Shown here one piece after another: positions 42,003 through 50,494 of a stretch of 64,000 bases of DNA. The position numbers were made by a program, and so were the translations under genes. The stretch lies in NCBI GenBank assembly GCA_019056595.1, contig CP036163.1:2356001-2420000 (forward strand), written 5' to 3'. The DNA comes from Pectobacterium atrosepticum. Lineage in GTDB: Bacteria > Pseudomonadota > Gammaproteobacteria > Enterobacterales > Enterobacteriaceae. The notes below the pieces were generated by a model. It had not been told where the DNA came from, did not search any database, and worked only from the letters and a program-made list of their open reading frames with translations. The first letter of the stretch is position 1, and every line of letters starts with the position of its first letter.

Positions 42003-42215
42003 ATGTCAGGTCGAAGCATTATTCTGATGGGCGTATCAGGCAGTGGAAAATCCTCAGTTGGCACTGAACTTGGCCGCGCCATTGAGGCAAAATTTATTGA
42101 TGGCGACGATCTGCACCCACGCGCCAATATCCAGAAAATGGCCAGCGGTACACCGTTGAATGATAACGACCGCGCACCGTGGTTGGAGCGGATCAGCGAT
42201 GTCGCCTACAGCTGA
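42003..42215 (+). pseudogene. gntK: Gluconokinase, truncated after 70 residues
   Basis: The first 68 residues are a normal GntK N-terminus: P-loop MGVSGSGKSSVG at about 10-21, then FIDGDDLHPRANIQKMASG and PLNDNDRAPWLERISD. E. coli GntK has 175 residues. The frame stops at TGA 42213, right where the opposite-strand gntR fragment also ends, so about 105 residues including the substrate and lid regions are gone. Not expected to phosphorylate gluconate; the cell would need another gluconokinase. Confidence 0.9.
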
Positions 42216-42721
42216 CGGGCGGCTTCGACGTTATCAAACCCGACAGCCATATCCAGACAGGGTGAAACGGAATCCATCAGTTCCACCACCGGAATGCCAG
42301 CAACATCCAGCATCTGACGCGTTCGCGGCGTGTGGGTGCGTTCAGCCAGAATAAGCCCGTCAATGTGATACGACAGCAGTGAAGTCAAACGCTGTTCTTC
42401 TCTGTCAGGATGATAGCCATAATGCGCCAGCATGGTCTGGTAACCGTGCGCTTCCGCCGTGCGTTCAATCCCACGCAATACCTCAGCGAAAACCTGATTG
42501 GTTAATGATTGCAACAATACGCCAATCGCCCGGCTGGTAGAGCTAGCGAGCATATTAGGTGCAAGATTAGGGATATAACCCAGCTCATCCAACGCGATGG
42601 CGATCTTTTCCTGCAAGGCGGCGGACACCTGAGCGGGGTTACGCAAATAGCGGCTTACCGTCATTTTGGTAATCCCAACGCGGTCAGCAACATCCTGGGG
42701 AACGGGTCTTTTCTTCTTCAT
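42206..42721 (-). pseudogene. gntR: Gluconate repressor GntR, truncated after 171 residues
   Basis: A LacI-family repressor very like E. coli GntR (331 residues) through residue 171: MKKKRPVPQDVADRVGITKM with the HTH, hinge ELGYIPNLAPNMLAS, and THTPRTRQMLDVAGIPVVEL. It stops immediately after VGFDNVEAARQL, where the C-terminal half of the ligand-binding domain should begin. The last codon abuts the gntK break. The HTH is complete, so DNA binding without inducer response is imaginable, but loss of function is more likely. Confidence 0.9.
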
Positions 42722-43081
42722 CGTCGACTAAAAATTCCTGAAAAACAATAACCTAAGTCTAGCAAAAAAAAACGAAAAGAAAGTAAAGGTGGAGGGGATT
42801 AAAATAATTTAAGTGTGCCAGAAAATACGGAAGGTCCTTTAATTATCCACTTTAATAATAATGATTTAGCTTATTTTAGCGCTTCCTATCAATTACCCCA
42901 ACGCCTAAATATTAAAAACATTACTAATGAAAATTAATATTTACTCTTTTTTATACCTTATTTAATAGATTTTCAGAATATGACTGTCTGATAAGTGCAT
43001 GTAAAAAATGACAGGTGACGTTATAGCACTTAAATATTATGTCTCTGTCATTAAACCTTGGCCTGAATAAGGAAATATTTT
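42722..43081. other. AT-rich gap between gntR remnant and GH3 gene
   Basis: 360 bp, strongly AT-rich, with no open frame of note. It should contain the gntR promoter (leftward) and the promoter of the GH3 gene, whose ribosome site AAGGAAAT is at the right end. The base composition differs from the flanks, which fits an insertion point for the GH3 gene. Confidence 0.5.
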
Positions 43082-44878
43082 ATGAATATTAAACAGAAAA
43101 TAAACGCAATGACGCTGGAAGAGAAAATAGGACAAAAGCTCATGCTGGACTTTCGCTACTGGGATCCAACGGGAAAAAGCAATCAGGACATGACAGTTCC
43201 CGATGAAACGGTAGGCAAATTAATCACGGATCACCATATTGGTGGCGTGATCCTGTTTGCAAACAATCTGAAAGATAAGCAGCAAATTGAAAAACTGACA
43301 GCTTGGTATGCCGCGATGGAAACCCGTGGCGGCGTCCGATTATTCATTAGCACAGATAACGAAGGGGGCAACGTTTTCCGCCTACCTCGCAGCGATTATG
43401 CATCATTTCCCGGTAATATGGCGCTATCTTCAGCGATTGAAGGGGGTTCCGATATACAGATTGCCAGTGAACAGGGCCGTCTGATGGCACAAGACATGAT
43501 TTTTATGCATATCAATACCAACTTTGCACCGGTCGTTGATGTCAACACTAACCCTTTCAACCCAGTCATTAACGTGCGCGCTTTCAGCGACGATGCGGAC
43601 ACCGTTTATCGTTTGGCGGAAAAAATGACGGCAGGCATGAAACAGCAAGGATTGATTACCGCTTACAAGCATTTTCCGGGGCACGGTAGTACATCCACGG
43701 ATTCTCATACTGGCCTGCCTCGTGTCGACCGCACACGAAAAGACGCCTTTGCCATTGATATCATGCCTTATAAGCGGGCTATTGATAACCAGGCAGCACC
43801 GGATATGGTCATGACGGCTCATATTCAGTATCCGTCACTGGATAACTCTCAGGTTACTACACGTAGTGGTGAGAAAATTACGGTGCCTGCGACCATGTCA
43901 CATGCGATCCAGACTGATATCCTACGCGGTGAGTTGGGTTATGCTGGCGTGACGATTTCAGATGCACTGGATATGGGCGCAATTGCCGATCACTTCAGTC
44001 AGGAAGAAGCCGTTCGACAGGTGTTCACCGCTGGCGTAGATATAGCCCTGATGCCCATCAGTATTTCATCTCCGGATCAGATAAAACTCTTGCCAGACTT
44101 GATCCAGCACATTGTGGACATGGTGAAGAAAGGGAACATCGGAGAAGCCGAGATTGATGCATCGGTAGAGAGAATTTTAACCCTCAAAGCACGGTATCAC
44201 CTTTTATGTGAGAAAAAACAAACCGTCGCTGACGCCTCTGCAACACAGGGATACGAGGTAGAAAAATACATTGCCGATCGTTCCATAACCGTGGTGATCA
44301 ACCAGCAATCACTGCTGCCATTAAAAGACAAAACCCTGCGCTATTTTATCCTGACGCCCTGGGGAGAGCAGGCCAAAGGCATTGCAGCCGTGATGACACA
44401 GGAGGGATATCTGAATGTGGTTGCTGCAAAGGAAACGGAACTGACCGATGCCCAAGTCAGAGATCATATTTCCAACTGTGACATATTTCTTCTCGGGACG
44501 CTGTCAACCAGCTTTACGCCAGTTGAGCTGGATGGCATCGCCACCGCACAAGCAAAAGACGGTGTCGCTAATAATCCTTACCCTAGCTGGTTACGACATG
44601 CTACCGATTTGGGGAAAAAACGCGTTCACCTTTCTTTACGCGCACCGTATGACATTATCAACTACGCTGGCGACGTTAATGCTGCTGTCGCAACCTATTC
44701 CTATTACGGGTATGACAACGGTATCTGGCGTGGTCACTCGATGAGATCTTTGGCAGAGGTACTGACAGGTAAGCGCGCTCCACAGGGGAAACTCCCTGTC
44801 AATATCTGGCAAAACTACGATGTGGAAACGAATACCGGTACGGTGGCATTTCCCAGAGGGTTTGGACTGAGCTGGTAA
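43082..44878 (+). CDS. Glycoside hydrolase family 3 protein
   Basis: A 598-residue GH3 enzyme. The N-terminal barrel holds GGVILFANNL, FISTDNEGG, the NagZ-type loop KHFPGHGSTSTDSHTGLP (the His/Asp pair is typical of beta-N-acetylhexosaminidases) and ISDALDMGAI with the nucleophile Asp. A C-terminal alpha/beta sandwich (about 400-598) completes the two-domain form, larger than E. coli NagZ (341). No signal peptide (MNIKQKINAMTLEEKIGQK), so it appears cytoplasmic. Substrate probably an N-acetylglucosamine-containing glycan; inferred. It occupies a site between gntR and yhhW that is empty in E. coli. Confidence 0.88.
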   Translation: MNIKQKINAMTLEEKIGQKLMLDFRYWDPTGKSNQDMTVPDETVGKLITDHHIGGVILFANNLKDKQQIEKLTAWYAAMETRGGVRLFISTDNEGGNVFRLPRSDYASFPGNMALSSAIEGGSDIQIASEQGRLMAQDMIFMHINTNFAPVVDVNTNPFNPVINVRAFSDDADTVYRLAEKMTAGMKQQGLITAYKHFPGHGSTSTDSHTGLPRVDRTRKDAFAIDIMPYKRAIDNQAAPDMVMTAHIQYPSLDNSQVTTRSGEKITVPATMSHAIQTDILRGELGYAGVTISDALDMGAIADHFSQEEAVRQVFTAGVDIALMPISISSPDQIKLLPDLIQHIVDMVKKGNIGEAEIDASVERILTLKARYHLLCEKKQTVADASATQGYEVEKYIADRSITVVINQQSLLPLKDKTLRYFILTPWGEQAKGIAAVMTQEGYLNVVAAKETELTDAQVRDHISNCDIFLLGTLSTSFTPVELDGIATAQAKDGVANNPYPSWLRHATDLGKKRVHLSLRAPYDIINYAGDVNAAVATYSYYGYDNGIWRGHSMRSLAEVLTGKRAPQGKLPVNIWQNYDVETNTGTVAFPRGFGLSW

Positions 44879-44890
44879 TGTGGCAGAAAT

Positions 44891-44918
44891 AAGCCCGCGT
44901 CCTTTCCTACGCGGGCTT
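44891..44918. terminator. Bidirectional terminator between GH3 gene and yhhW
   Basis: AAGCCCGCGT (44891-44900) pairs with ACGCGGGCTT (44909-44918) around 8 nt, between two convergent stops. T-rich bases follow on both sides. Confidence 0.75.
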
Positions 44919-44940
44919 ATCCGTTATTTCTTCGTCGTCG

Positions 44941-45636
44941 TTATACTGGCGGCAAATCAAACAGCAGAATTTCGCTGTCTTCGCTGGCGTGTACAGAAAT
45001 AGCCGTTTCGTCCCAAACAGCGAACGCATCGCTGGTTTCCGCTTTCTGGCCGTTAATCTCTACACTGCCGCGCACCACTTGAACCCAAACGCGACGGTCA
45101 GCCTGAATCTGATACACCGATTGTTCCTGCGCTTTCAGCGCCCAGCGCCACAGCGTCATGTCCTGAAAGACTTTCAGCGAGCCTTCACGCGCATCCGGTG
45201 ACAGCACCAGTTGACGCCCTTGAAGCACATCAAAACGCTTCTGCTCGTAGCGCGGTGTCAGCCCGGTTTTTTCCGGGATAATCCAGATTTGATACAGGTG
45301 CAGCTGTTCATCTTTGCTGGCATTGTACTCAGAGTGACGAATGCCCGTTCCCGCGCTCATAATCTGGAATTCGCCCGCAGGCACCTGCTCTTTATTTTCC
45401 ATGCTGTCCTGATGCTCAACCGCACCAGACAAGACATAGGTCAAAATTTCCATATCTTTGTGCGGGTGCGTGCCGAAGCCCTGACCGCCGTCGATAAAGT
45501 CTTCGTTAATCACGCGCAGTGCTGAGAATCCCATGAAATCAGGATCGTAATAATCGGCGAATGAGAACGTGTGCCAACTGTCGAGCCAGCCGTGATTCGC
45601 ATGTCCGCGATCCTGCGCTTGACGTAAATAGATCAT
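44941..45636 (-). CDS. yhhW: Pirin-family protein YhhW (quercetin 2,3-dioxygenase type)
   Basis: A 231-residue bicupin. The N-terminal cupin holds the metal ligands in FGTHPHKDMEILTYVLSG (two His and Glu) and SAGTGIRHSEYN; the C-terminal cupin lacks them, as in E. coli YhhW, which shows quercetinase activity in vitro. Its natural substrate is not known. In E. coli it lies next to gntR with yhhX and ryhB beyond; here yhhX is missing and ryhB follows directly upstream. Confidence 0.93.
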   Translation of the reverse strand: MIYLRQAQDRGHANHGWLDSWHTFSFADYYDPDFMGFSALRVINEDFIDGGQGFGTHPHKDMEILTYVLSGAVEHQDSMENKEQVPAGEFQIMSAGTGIRHSEYNASKDEQLHLYQIWIIPEKTGLTPRYEQKRFDVLQGRQLVLSPDAREGSLKVFQDMTLWRWALKAQEQSVYQIQADRRVWVQVVRGSVEINGQKAETSDAFAVWDETAISVHASEDSEILLFDLPPV

Positions 45637-45763
45637 GTTCTTTCCTCCTGAGTTTCTGATAAGGAAAGTGTAACGGGCGGCGGTAAATAAGATAGCGCAA
45701 AAAACTCACCGCTCTGTTCGAAAAATCAGAACGGGATGAAGGACTCTGGAGCGAGGAAATAGC

Positions 45764-45852
45764 AAAAAAAAAGCCAGCACCCGAGCTGGCTAAATAATAC
45801 TGGAAGCAATGTGAGCAATGTCGTGCCTTCGCAGGGAAGCTGGATCGTCATA
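45764..45852 (-). ncRNA. ryhB: RyhB iron-responsive small RNA
   Basis: The minus strand at 45825-45795 reads GCACGACATTGCTCACATTG and continues CTTCCAGTATTA, the conserved core of E. coli RyhB. It runs into a Rho-independent terminator: AGCCAGC/GCTGGCT around TCGGGT followed by nine T. A hairpin CTTC...GAAG precedes the core. RyhB pairs with mRNAs of iron-using proteins through Hfq when iron is scarce. The canonical 5' end would be near 45850, but the best promoter lies further up (start near 45938), so the transcript may be about 175 nt instead of 90. Confidence 0.92.
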
Positions 45853-45861
45853 AACACCCTT

Positions 45862-45906
45862 AACAAATCATCGTTAAACAATTTATCGTTAAACAATTCA
45901 TCATTA
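45862..45906. repeat. Three tandem 15-bp repeats upstream of ryhB
   Basis: Plus strand units AACAAATCATCGTTA, AACAATTTATCGTTA and AACAATTCATCATTA, each 15 bp with no spacers. They lie between the Fur-box promoter and the RyhB core, within the possible extended transcript. Confidence 0.85.
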
Positions 45907-45940
45907 ACACAGGTACATGACATCGTTCCCCGGAACGCAC

Positions 45941-45974
45941 AGCAATAATAATCATTATCATTCGCACTTGTAAA
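45941..45974 (-). promoter_or_regulatory. Fur box over a sigma-70 promoter for ryhB
   Basis: Positions 45941-45959 match the 19-bp Fur box GATAATGATAATCATTATC at 15 positions. On the minus strand a -35 TTTACA (45974-45969) and a -10 TATTAT (45950-45945) are spaced 18 bp, with the Fur box covering the -10 and spacer. Predicted start near 45938. Fur with iron would block it. Confidence 0.75.
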
Positions 45975-46044
45975 GTGCTTTTTGCGATAAATTCTTATTC
46001 TCAATACGGACTGAAGAACGGCCCGCTTTGCTCCCCTTCTGCTC

Positions 46045-47256
46045 TTACTCTGGCTGCGCTAATGACCTCGCCAACAGCGTGATCGGGTGCTCACATAACT
46101 TGCTGGTCGACATCTCAATCTGCCATTTACAGGTTTCGCAATCCGTCACCACGATATCGACACCGCTTTCTTCAATCTGCTGGAACAGCGGAGCGCCAAT
46201 GCCCTGCGACGTGGCATAATTCTCTTTCTTGAAACCGTAAGTACCCGCAATACCGCAGCACTGGGAATCCAGCATCACCAGTTCAAGACCGGGGATGCGT
46301 TGCAGCAGCGCTAAGGTATACGCCGTCCAGCCCATCCGTTCCAAGTGGCAAGGCGTGTGATACGCCACCCGCAGCGGTAACTTACGCAGCGGCAGCGTTC
46401 GCCCTTCTTCTTCCAACAGGCGATAGAGCTGACGCGTCACGAGTTCGATACCATCGCGCACATGGCCGTTGTCCACACCCAACAGATGTGGGTATTCGTC
46501 CCGCAGCGTGAACGTACAGCTAGATGACGTCGCGACCACTGGCAGGGATTTCTGATTGATCGCCTCATCCAGCGATTTGATATTCGCATGCGCCTGCTTT
46601 CTAGCCTTGTCGTGAAAACCATTCGCGATCAGCGGTACACCGCAGCACTTCTCTTTATTCAGCAACTGGACGCCAATGCCCATCGCGTTGAAGACCTGAA
46701 CCAGATCTTTCCCCAGCTGTGGGTCGTTGTAGTTCACATAGCAGCCGTGGAAGTAAGCGACCTGCTCATCATAAGCCTGCTGCTTTGCAGCCTGCTGACG
46801 ATACCAGCGCCGAAAGGTGCCGAACGAATATTTAGGCAATTGACGACGATGGTCGATTTTCAACGCCTTATCCAGCAGTTGGCGCACTGGTTTCAGGCTG
46901 GTAGCCGTATTGACCAACGGCGCAAACGGCGTGGCAATCGACCCCATGAAGTCGGTATGGCTCAGAATCGCGTCGCGCAACGTTGGCTTATGATTGCTGT
47001 GTGTCGCTTTCGCACGCTGAATAATGTCGCCAATTTTGACATCCGATGGGCACGCAACCTCACAGCGTTTGCAGTTGGTGCAGTATTTCAGCGCATCATC
47101 GTACAGCGCCGGATCTTTGCGGCGCAGGCGCTCGCCGTCCGGCCCAGCCTGTTTCGGGCCAGGATAAAGCGGATTCACACGCGAAACCGGGCAGTACGTA
47201 GTACAGACCGTACATTTGATGCAATCTTCAAAACTGTTATCGCTAAGCAGGCTCAT
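46045..47256 (-). CDS. glpC: Anaerobic glycerol-3-phosphate dehydrogenase subunit C
   Basis: A 403-residue Fe-S subunit that ties the GlpAB dehydrogenase to the membrane and menaquinone. Two ferredoxin-type clusters are visible near the N-terminus (CIKCTVCTTYCPV and CTNCKRCEVACPS), and two CCG-type cysteine blocks later (KEKCCGVPLIANG and DSQCCGIAGTYG). I chose ATG 47256, which overlaps the glpB stop as ATGA; a longer frame would read into glpB. Last gene of glpABC. Confidence 0.95.
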   Translation of the reverse strand: MSLLSDNSFEDCIKCTVCTTYCPVSRVNPLYPGPKQAGPDGERLRRKDPALYDDALKYCTNCKRCEVACPSDVKIGDIIQRAKATHSNHKPTLRDAILSHTDFMGSIATPFAPLVNTATSLKPVRQLLDKALKIDHRRQLPKYSFGTFRRWYRQQAAKQQAYDEQVAYFHGCYVNYNDPQLGKDLVQVFNAMGIGVQLLNKEKCCGVPLIANGFHDKARKQAHANIKSLDEAINQKSLPVVATSSSCTFTLRDEYPHLLGVDNGHVRDGIELVTRQLYRLLEEEGRTLPLRKLPLRVAYHTPCHLERMGWTAYTLALLQRIPGLELVMLDSQCCGIAGTYGFKKENYATSQGIGAPLFQQIEESGVDIVVTDCETCKWQIEMSTSKLCEHPITLLARSLAQPE

Positions 47257-48515
47257 GGATTGCCCTCCTTCAGGATCTGTTCGGCAACATGGAGCGCGCT
47301 GAGTAAGGAAACGCCAGCCCCACATCCCTGCACAATCGGGTCGAAGCCTTCCAGCACCGCGCCAATCGCGTACAGATTGTTGACTGTCTCACCCGCGATA
47401 CGCGGGTGCAGGTGTTCATCGACAATCGCGCCAAATTGCATATAGGGCTGCGGCGCAAACACGTCCTGCTGGCTCCAGCCTTCGCGCTGGTCAGCAAACC
47501 GAACATCCAGCCCAAAGACCGGTTCAGTCACCCGATCGAACTGTGTCACTAGCCCGTTACTGAAGAAGCTACCGCTCGCCAGCACCGCGTGCTTCGCCCG
47601 CAGCGGAATATCACGGTGATGGTGGCTATGGACTGCGATCTCCTGCGGAGACAACGAGGCGCGCACCGCGCGATCGCCCGGCATCACCATGCCACCCAAT
47701 TGGCGGAAACGCTGTGACAGCGCCTGATGCAAACGTAACCCGAGTACTGACGGCGGTAATGTCGGCAGCAGCAGCACCGGTTTACCTAACGCATCAGCGA
47801 GTTCACTCACGATCTCGGGGCTGTCCAATCCCAGACAGGCGGGCATGATGATGGCATCATTACCGTTAGCCAGAAGCGATAGCTCTTCCACCAGCGCCGA
47901 GCGGTTTTCAGGTCGATCCAGTAGACGAGCGATATTTACCGCACGGAATTCACTGGGATTTTGACGCAACCGATCCAGCACGGGCAGCTTGAGTTCATCA
48001 CTACGTGCCGCGATCCCCTGCGTCTGAAGCGTGCCAGCCACGATTCGGGACTGAAAATCCAGAAAGCCTTCAATACCGGCAATGAGCGGATTGTCGCCAA
48101 AATGCGAATCCGCTAGGCCACGCGTGACACCGTCAACCGGGCTTAGCCAGCATGCACGAAACTTACCTAACGGCGTCATACGCCAGTGGTTCTGCTGATG
48201 ATTGCCCAACAGGGAGATATTGCTGCGTTCCAACAACGCCTCGACCTGTGGTAACAGTGCGGCAACCGCCGCCGCACCCATACGAGAATAAGGGTGATGA
48301 GGGGCCTGACGCGCCAGCTCGTCCAGCGCATCGAGCGGCTGGCTAACGGGCTGTCCGTCAGGGAGATGAGAAAGCAAATCCAGCGCCCCGGAAGAAAAAT
48401 GCAGTGCATTCTGCCCAGCACTGACAATCGCGCAGCGTTTTCCCTGCTCTGCCAAGCGGATACCACAGGTCAGCCCTGCCAGCCCGCCGCCGATAATCAC
48501 AACGTCATAGCGCAT
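47253..48515 (-). CDS. glpB: Anaerobic glycerol-3-phosphate dehydrogenase subunit B
   Basis: A 420-residue flavoprotein subunit with an N-terminal dinucleotide-binding motif (VVIIGGGLAGLTCGIRLAEQG). It passes electrons from the GlpA subunit. It starts 11 bp inside glpA and overlaps glpC by 4 bp, which keeps the three subunits coupled. Size matches E. coli GlpB (419). Confidence 0.95.
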   Translation of the reverse strand: MRYDVVIIGGGLAGLTCGIRLAEQGKRCAIVSAGQNALHFSSGALDLLSHLPDGQPVSQPLDALDELARQAPHHPYSRMGAAAVAALLPQVEALLERSNISLLGNHQQNHWRMTPLGKFRACWLSPVDGVTRGLADSHFGDNPLIAGIEGFLDFQSRIVAGTLQTQGIAARSDELKLPVLDRLRQNPSEFRAVNIARLLDRPENRSALVEELSLLANGNDAIIMPACLGLDSPEIVSELADALGKPVLLLPTLPPSVLGLRLHQALSQRFRQLGGMVMPGDRAVRASLSPQEIAVHSHHHRDIPLRAKHAVLASGSFFSNGLVTQFDRVTEPVFGLDVRFADQREGWSQQDVFAPQPYMQFGAIVDEHLHPRIAGETVNNLYAIGAVLEGFDPIVQGCGAGVSLLSALHVAEQILKEGNP

Positions 48516-50175
48516 GACGATCCTCCTGACTGTCGCTGGCCGTTAGGCCGCACAATCCCTGATAAATCCAACTGGTAAACTCGCTTTCGCGCAGCGCATT
48601 GCCCCACGCAACCGGGCGAATGCCTTTCCAGCGTTCGTTTAAAAACTGGCTAAGCTGCGTAAGCGACTGCTCTGGCGTCGCGGTGCCCAGACGGCACAAC
48701 AGCCCTGCCGCGCGGCAGGCGCACAGCTCACCCTGACAGGTGCCCATGCCAACGCGAGTACGCCGGCGTAAATCAATCAGGTTATTCACCTGCAATGACT
48801 CCACGGCGTAGCGCACTTCACCCGCCGTCACGGCCTCACATTCGCACACCAAACTGCGGTCCAGACGTTCACCGGACAGCATTCGCCCAGCGCGTTCACC
48901 GTGGCGATAAATCGCCGAACCACGTAGCGGCGCAGAGAGCGGTTTTGCCGCGGGATACGCTGACAGGGCGTGGGGGACGGTTTTCACTTCATCCAGCGAT
49001 TCAGAACCGGGCAGCGGCGTCTGTGCAGTCGAACAGGCAACATCATGACCCAGCTTTTTGCAGATAGCGTCCGTCACCCATTCCGCCATCAGGCGATAGG
49101 TCATCAGCTTGCCGCCGGTGATGGTAATAAATCCTTCCAGCCCGTCGCGGCTAGCATGGTCGAGCAGCACAATGCCGCGACTCACGCTACGCCCGCTGGG
49201 ATCGCTATCGTTGGCAACCAAAGGTCGTACACCCGCATAGGCGCGTAGAATTCGCGTGCTTGCCAGCGCGGGAGCCAGCATCGAACCTTCCCGCATCAGC
49301 GTTTCCACTTCAGCAGGCGTCACCAGCATATTGTCGATCTGATCGTAGTCGATGTGGGTTGAGGTGGTGCCAATCAGCGAAATGGTATCGCCCGGCACCA
49401 GAATGTCGGCATCTGCCGGTTTGCGACAGCGGTTGATCACCATATTGTTGATGCGATGTCCAAGAATTAGCAGTGCGCCTTTTGCCGGGAACATGCGCAC
49501 GCGCAGATCGGCATATTCCGCAATGTGTTGTCCCCAGATACCACCGGCATTGACCACCACCTGCGCGTATATTTCTGTTTCTACACCTTTTTTATGGTCG
49601 AAAACGCGCACACCGGTAATACGGTCACCCTGACGAATTAGCCCGATGACCTCATGATAGGTCAACACTTCCGCGCCGTGCTCACAGGCATCAATCATGT
49701 TGGCCGCCGTCAGGCGAAAAGGATCGACAGAGCCATCCGGCACGCGCACCGCGCCAATCAGCGTCGGGTTTGCTGCGGGTTCCAGCCGCAGCGCTTCCTG
49801 CGGATCCAGCGCCTGCGCGCCAATCCCCGCCTGCTGGCAAGCGGTAATGAACTGCGCCTGCCAGCCGAGATCGTCTTCCGGCAAGGTGATAAACAAACCG
49901 TCGGTAGGCTCAATACAGTGTCGGGCGATCCGCCGGAGAATCTGGTTCTCTTCAATGCATTCGCGGGCAGATTCACCATCCGTCACCGCATAGCGGGCAC
50001 CGCTATGTAATAAGCCGTGATTACGCCCGGTAGCCCCAGTCGCAATATCATAACGTTCAAGCAACAAGCAGCGCAGTCCGCGCAGGGCACAGTCTCGTGC
50101 CGTACCCGCCCCTGTCGCACCACCACCGATGACAACCACGTCAGTTTCACGCCAGTTCCCAGTGTTTTGCTTCAT
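48505..50175 (-). CDS. glpA: Anaerobic glycerol-3-phosphate dehydrogenase subunit A
   Basis: A 556-residue catalytic flavoprotein that oxidises glycerol-3-phosphate when fumarate or nitrate replaces oxygen. The FAD motif VVIGGGATGAGTARDCALRG is at about 12-31, and a C-terminal BFD-like [2Fe-2S] region has CECEAVTAGEV and GTCQGELCACR. ATG 50175 (MKQNTGNWRETD) has GGAG upstream and matches the 542-residue E. coli protein in frame; a longer frame is upstream. First gene of glpABC, divergent from glpT. Confidence 0.95.
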   Translation of the reverse strand: MKQNTGNWRETDVVVIGGGATGAGTARDCALRGLRCLLLERYDIATGATGRNHGLLHSGARYAVTDGESARECIEENQILRRIARHCIEPTDGLFITLPEDDLGWQAQFITACQQAGIGAQALDPQEALRLEPAANPTLIGAVRVPDGSVDPFRLTAANMIDACEHGAEVLTYHEVIGLIRQGDRITGVRVFDHKKGVETEIYAQVVVNAGGIWGQHIAEYADLRVRMFPAKGALLILGHRINNMVINRCRKPADADILVPGDTISLIGTTSTHIDYDQIDNMLVTPAEVETLMREGSMLAPALASTRILRAYAGVRPLVANDSDPSGRSVSRGIVLLDHASRDGLEGFITITGGKLMTYRLMAEWVTDAICKKLGHDVACSTAQTPLPGSESLDEVKTVPHALSAYPAAKPLSAPLRGSAIYRHGERAGRMLSGERLDRSLVCECEAVTAGEVRYAVESLQVNNLIDLRRRTRVGMGTCQGELCACRAAGLLCRLGTATPEQSLTQLSQFLNERWKGIRPVAWGNALRESEFTSWIYQGLCGLTASDSQEDRHAL

Positions 50176-50240
50176 GTTCTCGCTCCAGGCGGGGATATAG
50201 AGGATATGTATGTTGCTATTGGGACACAAAAAGAAGGGTT

Positions 50241-50260
50241 AATGTTTGATAAAGAGCAAA
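50241..50260. promoter_or_regulatory. GlpR operator before glpA
   Basis: AATGTTTGATAAAGAGCAAA matches the GlpR consensus WATGTTCGWTAWCGAACATW at 16 of 20 positions, 66 bp upstream of the glpA start. A weaker half-site (AAACGAAAAT) follows. Confidence 0.65.
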
Positions 50261-50304
50261 AACGAACACTAAACGAAAATAAAGGGGAGTTTAAAAACCA
50301 TAAG

Positions 50305-50320
50305 TGTGATTTGTATCACT
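50305..50320. promoter_or_regulatory. CRP site in the glpA-glpT region
   Basis: TGTGA-TTTGTA-TCACT matches nine of ten conserved CRP bases. It lies midway between the divergent starts and could serve both, as in E. coli glpTQ/glpABC. A perfect right half (TCACA) is also seen at 50409. Confidence 0.65.
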
Positions 50321-50440
50321 AAAACCACACTGTGAGATTTTCCGATTCTGTTAACATGAGCGCAAAAATCGTCACAGTTTCATAAAAGTGTAACATTAGC
50401 GTCATGAATCACACTCATTTGTACGCTAGCCCCTTACAAT

Positions 50441-50460
50441 AACGTTCGTAATAGAACAAA
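50441..50460. promoter_or_regulatory. GlpR operator before glpT
   Basis: AACGTTCGTAATAGAACAAA matches the GlpR consensus at 16 of 20 positions, 34 bp before the glpT ATG. Confidence 0.65.
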
Positions 50461-50494
50461 AAAGCTATCGTTTTTTTTCGCATTGGAGATATCT

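Noticed and set aside
42160-42354. Plus-strand frame continuing past the gntK break
   Set aside because: Different frame from gntK and antisense to gntR; does not restore gluconokinase.
45726-46004. 92-codon minus-strand frame over ryhB with repeated NDxLF residues
   Set aside because: It is created by the 15-bp repeats and reads through the RyhB core and terminator; no ribosome site was seen. RyhB explains the conservation.
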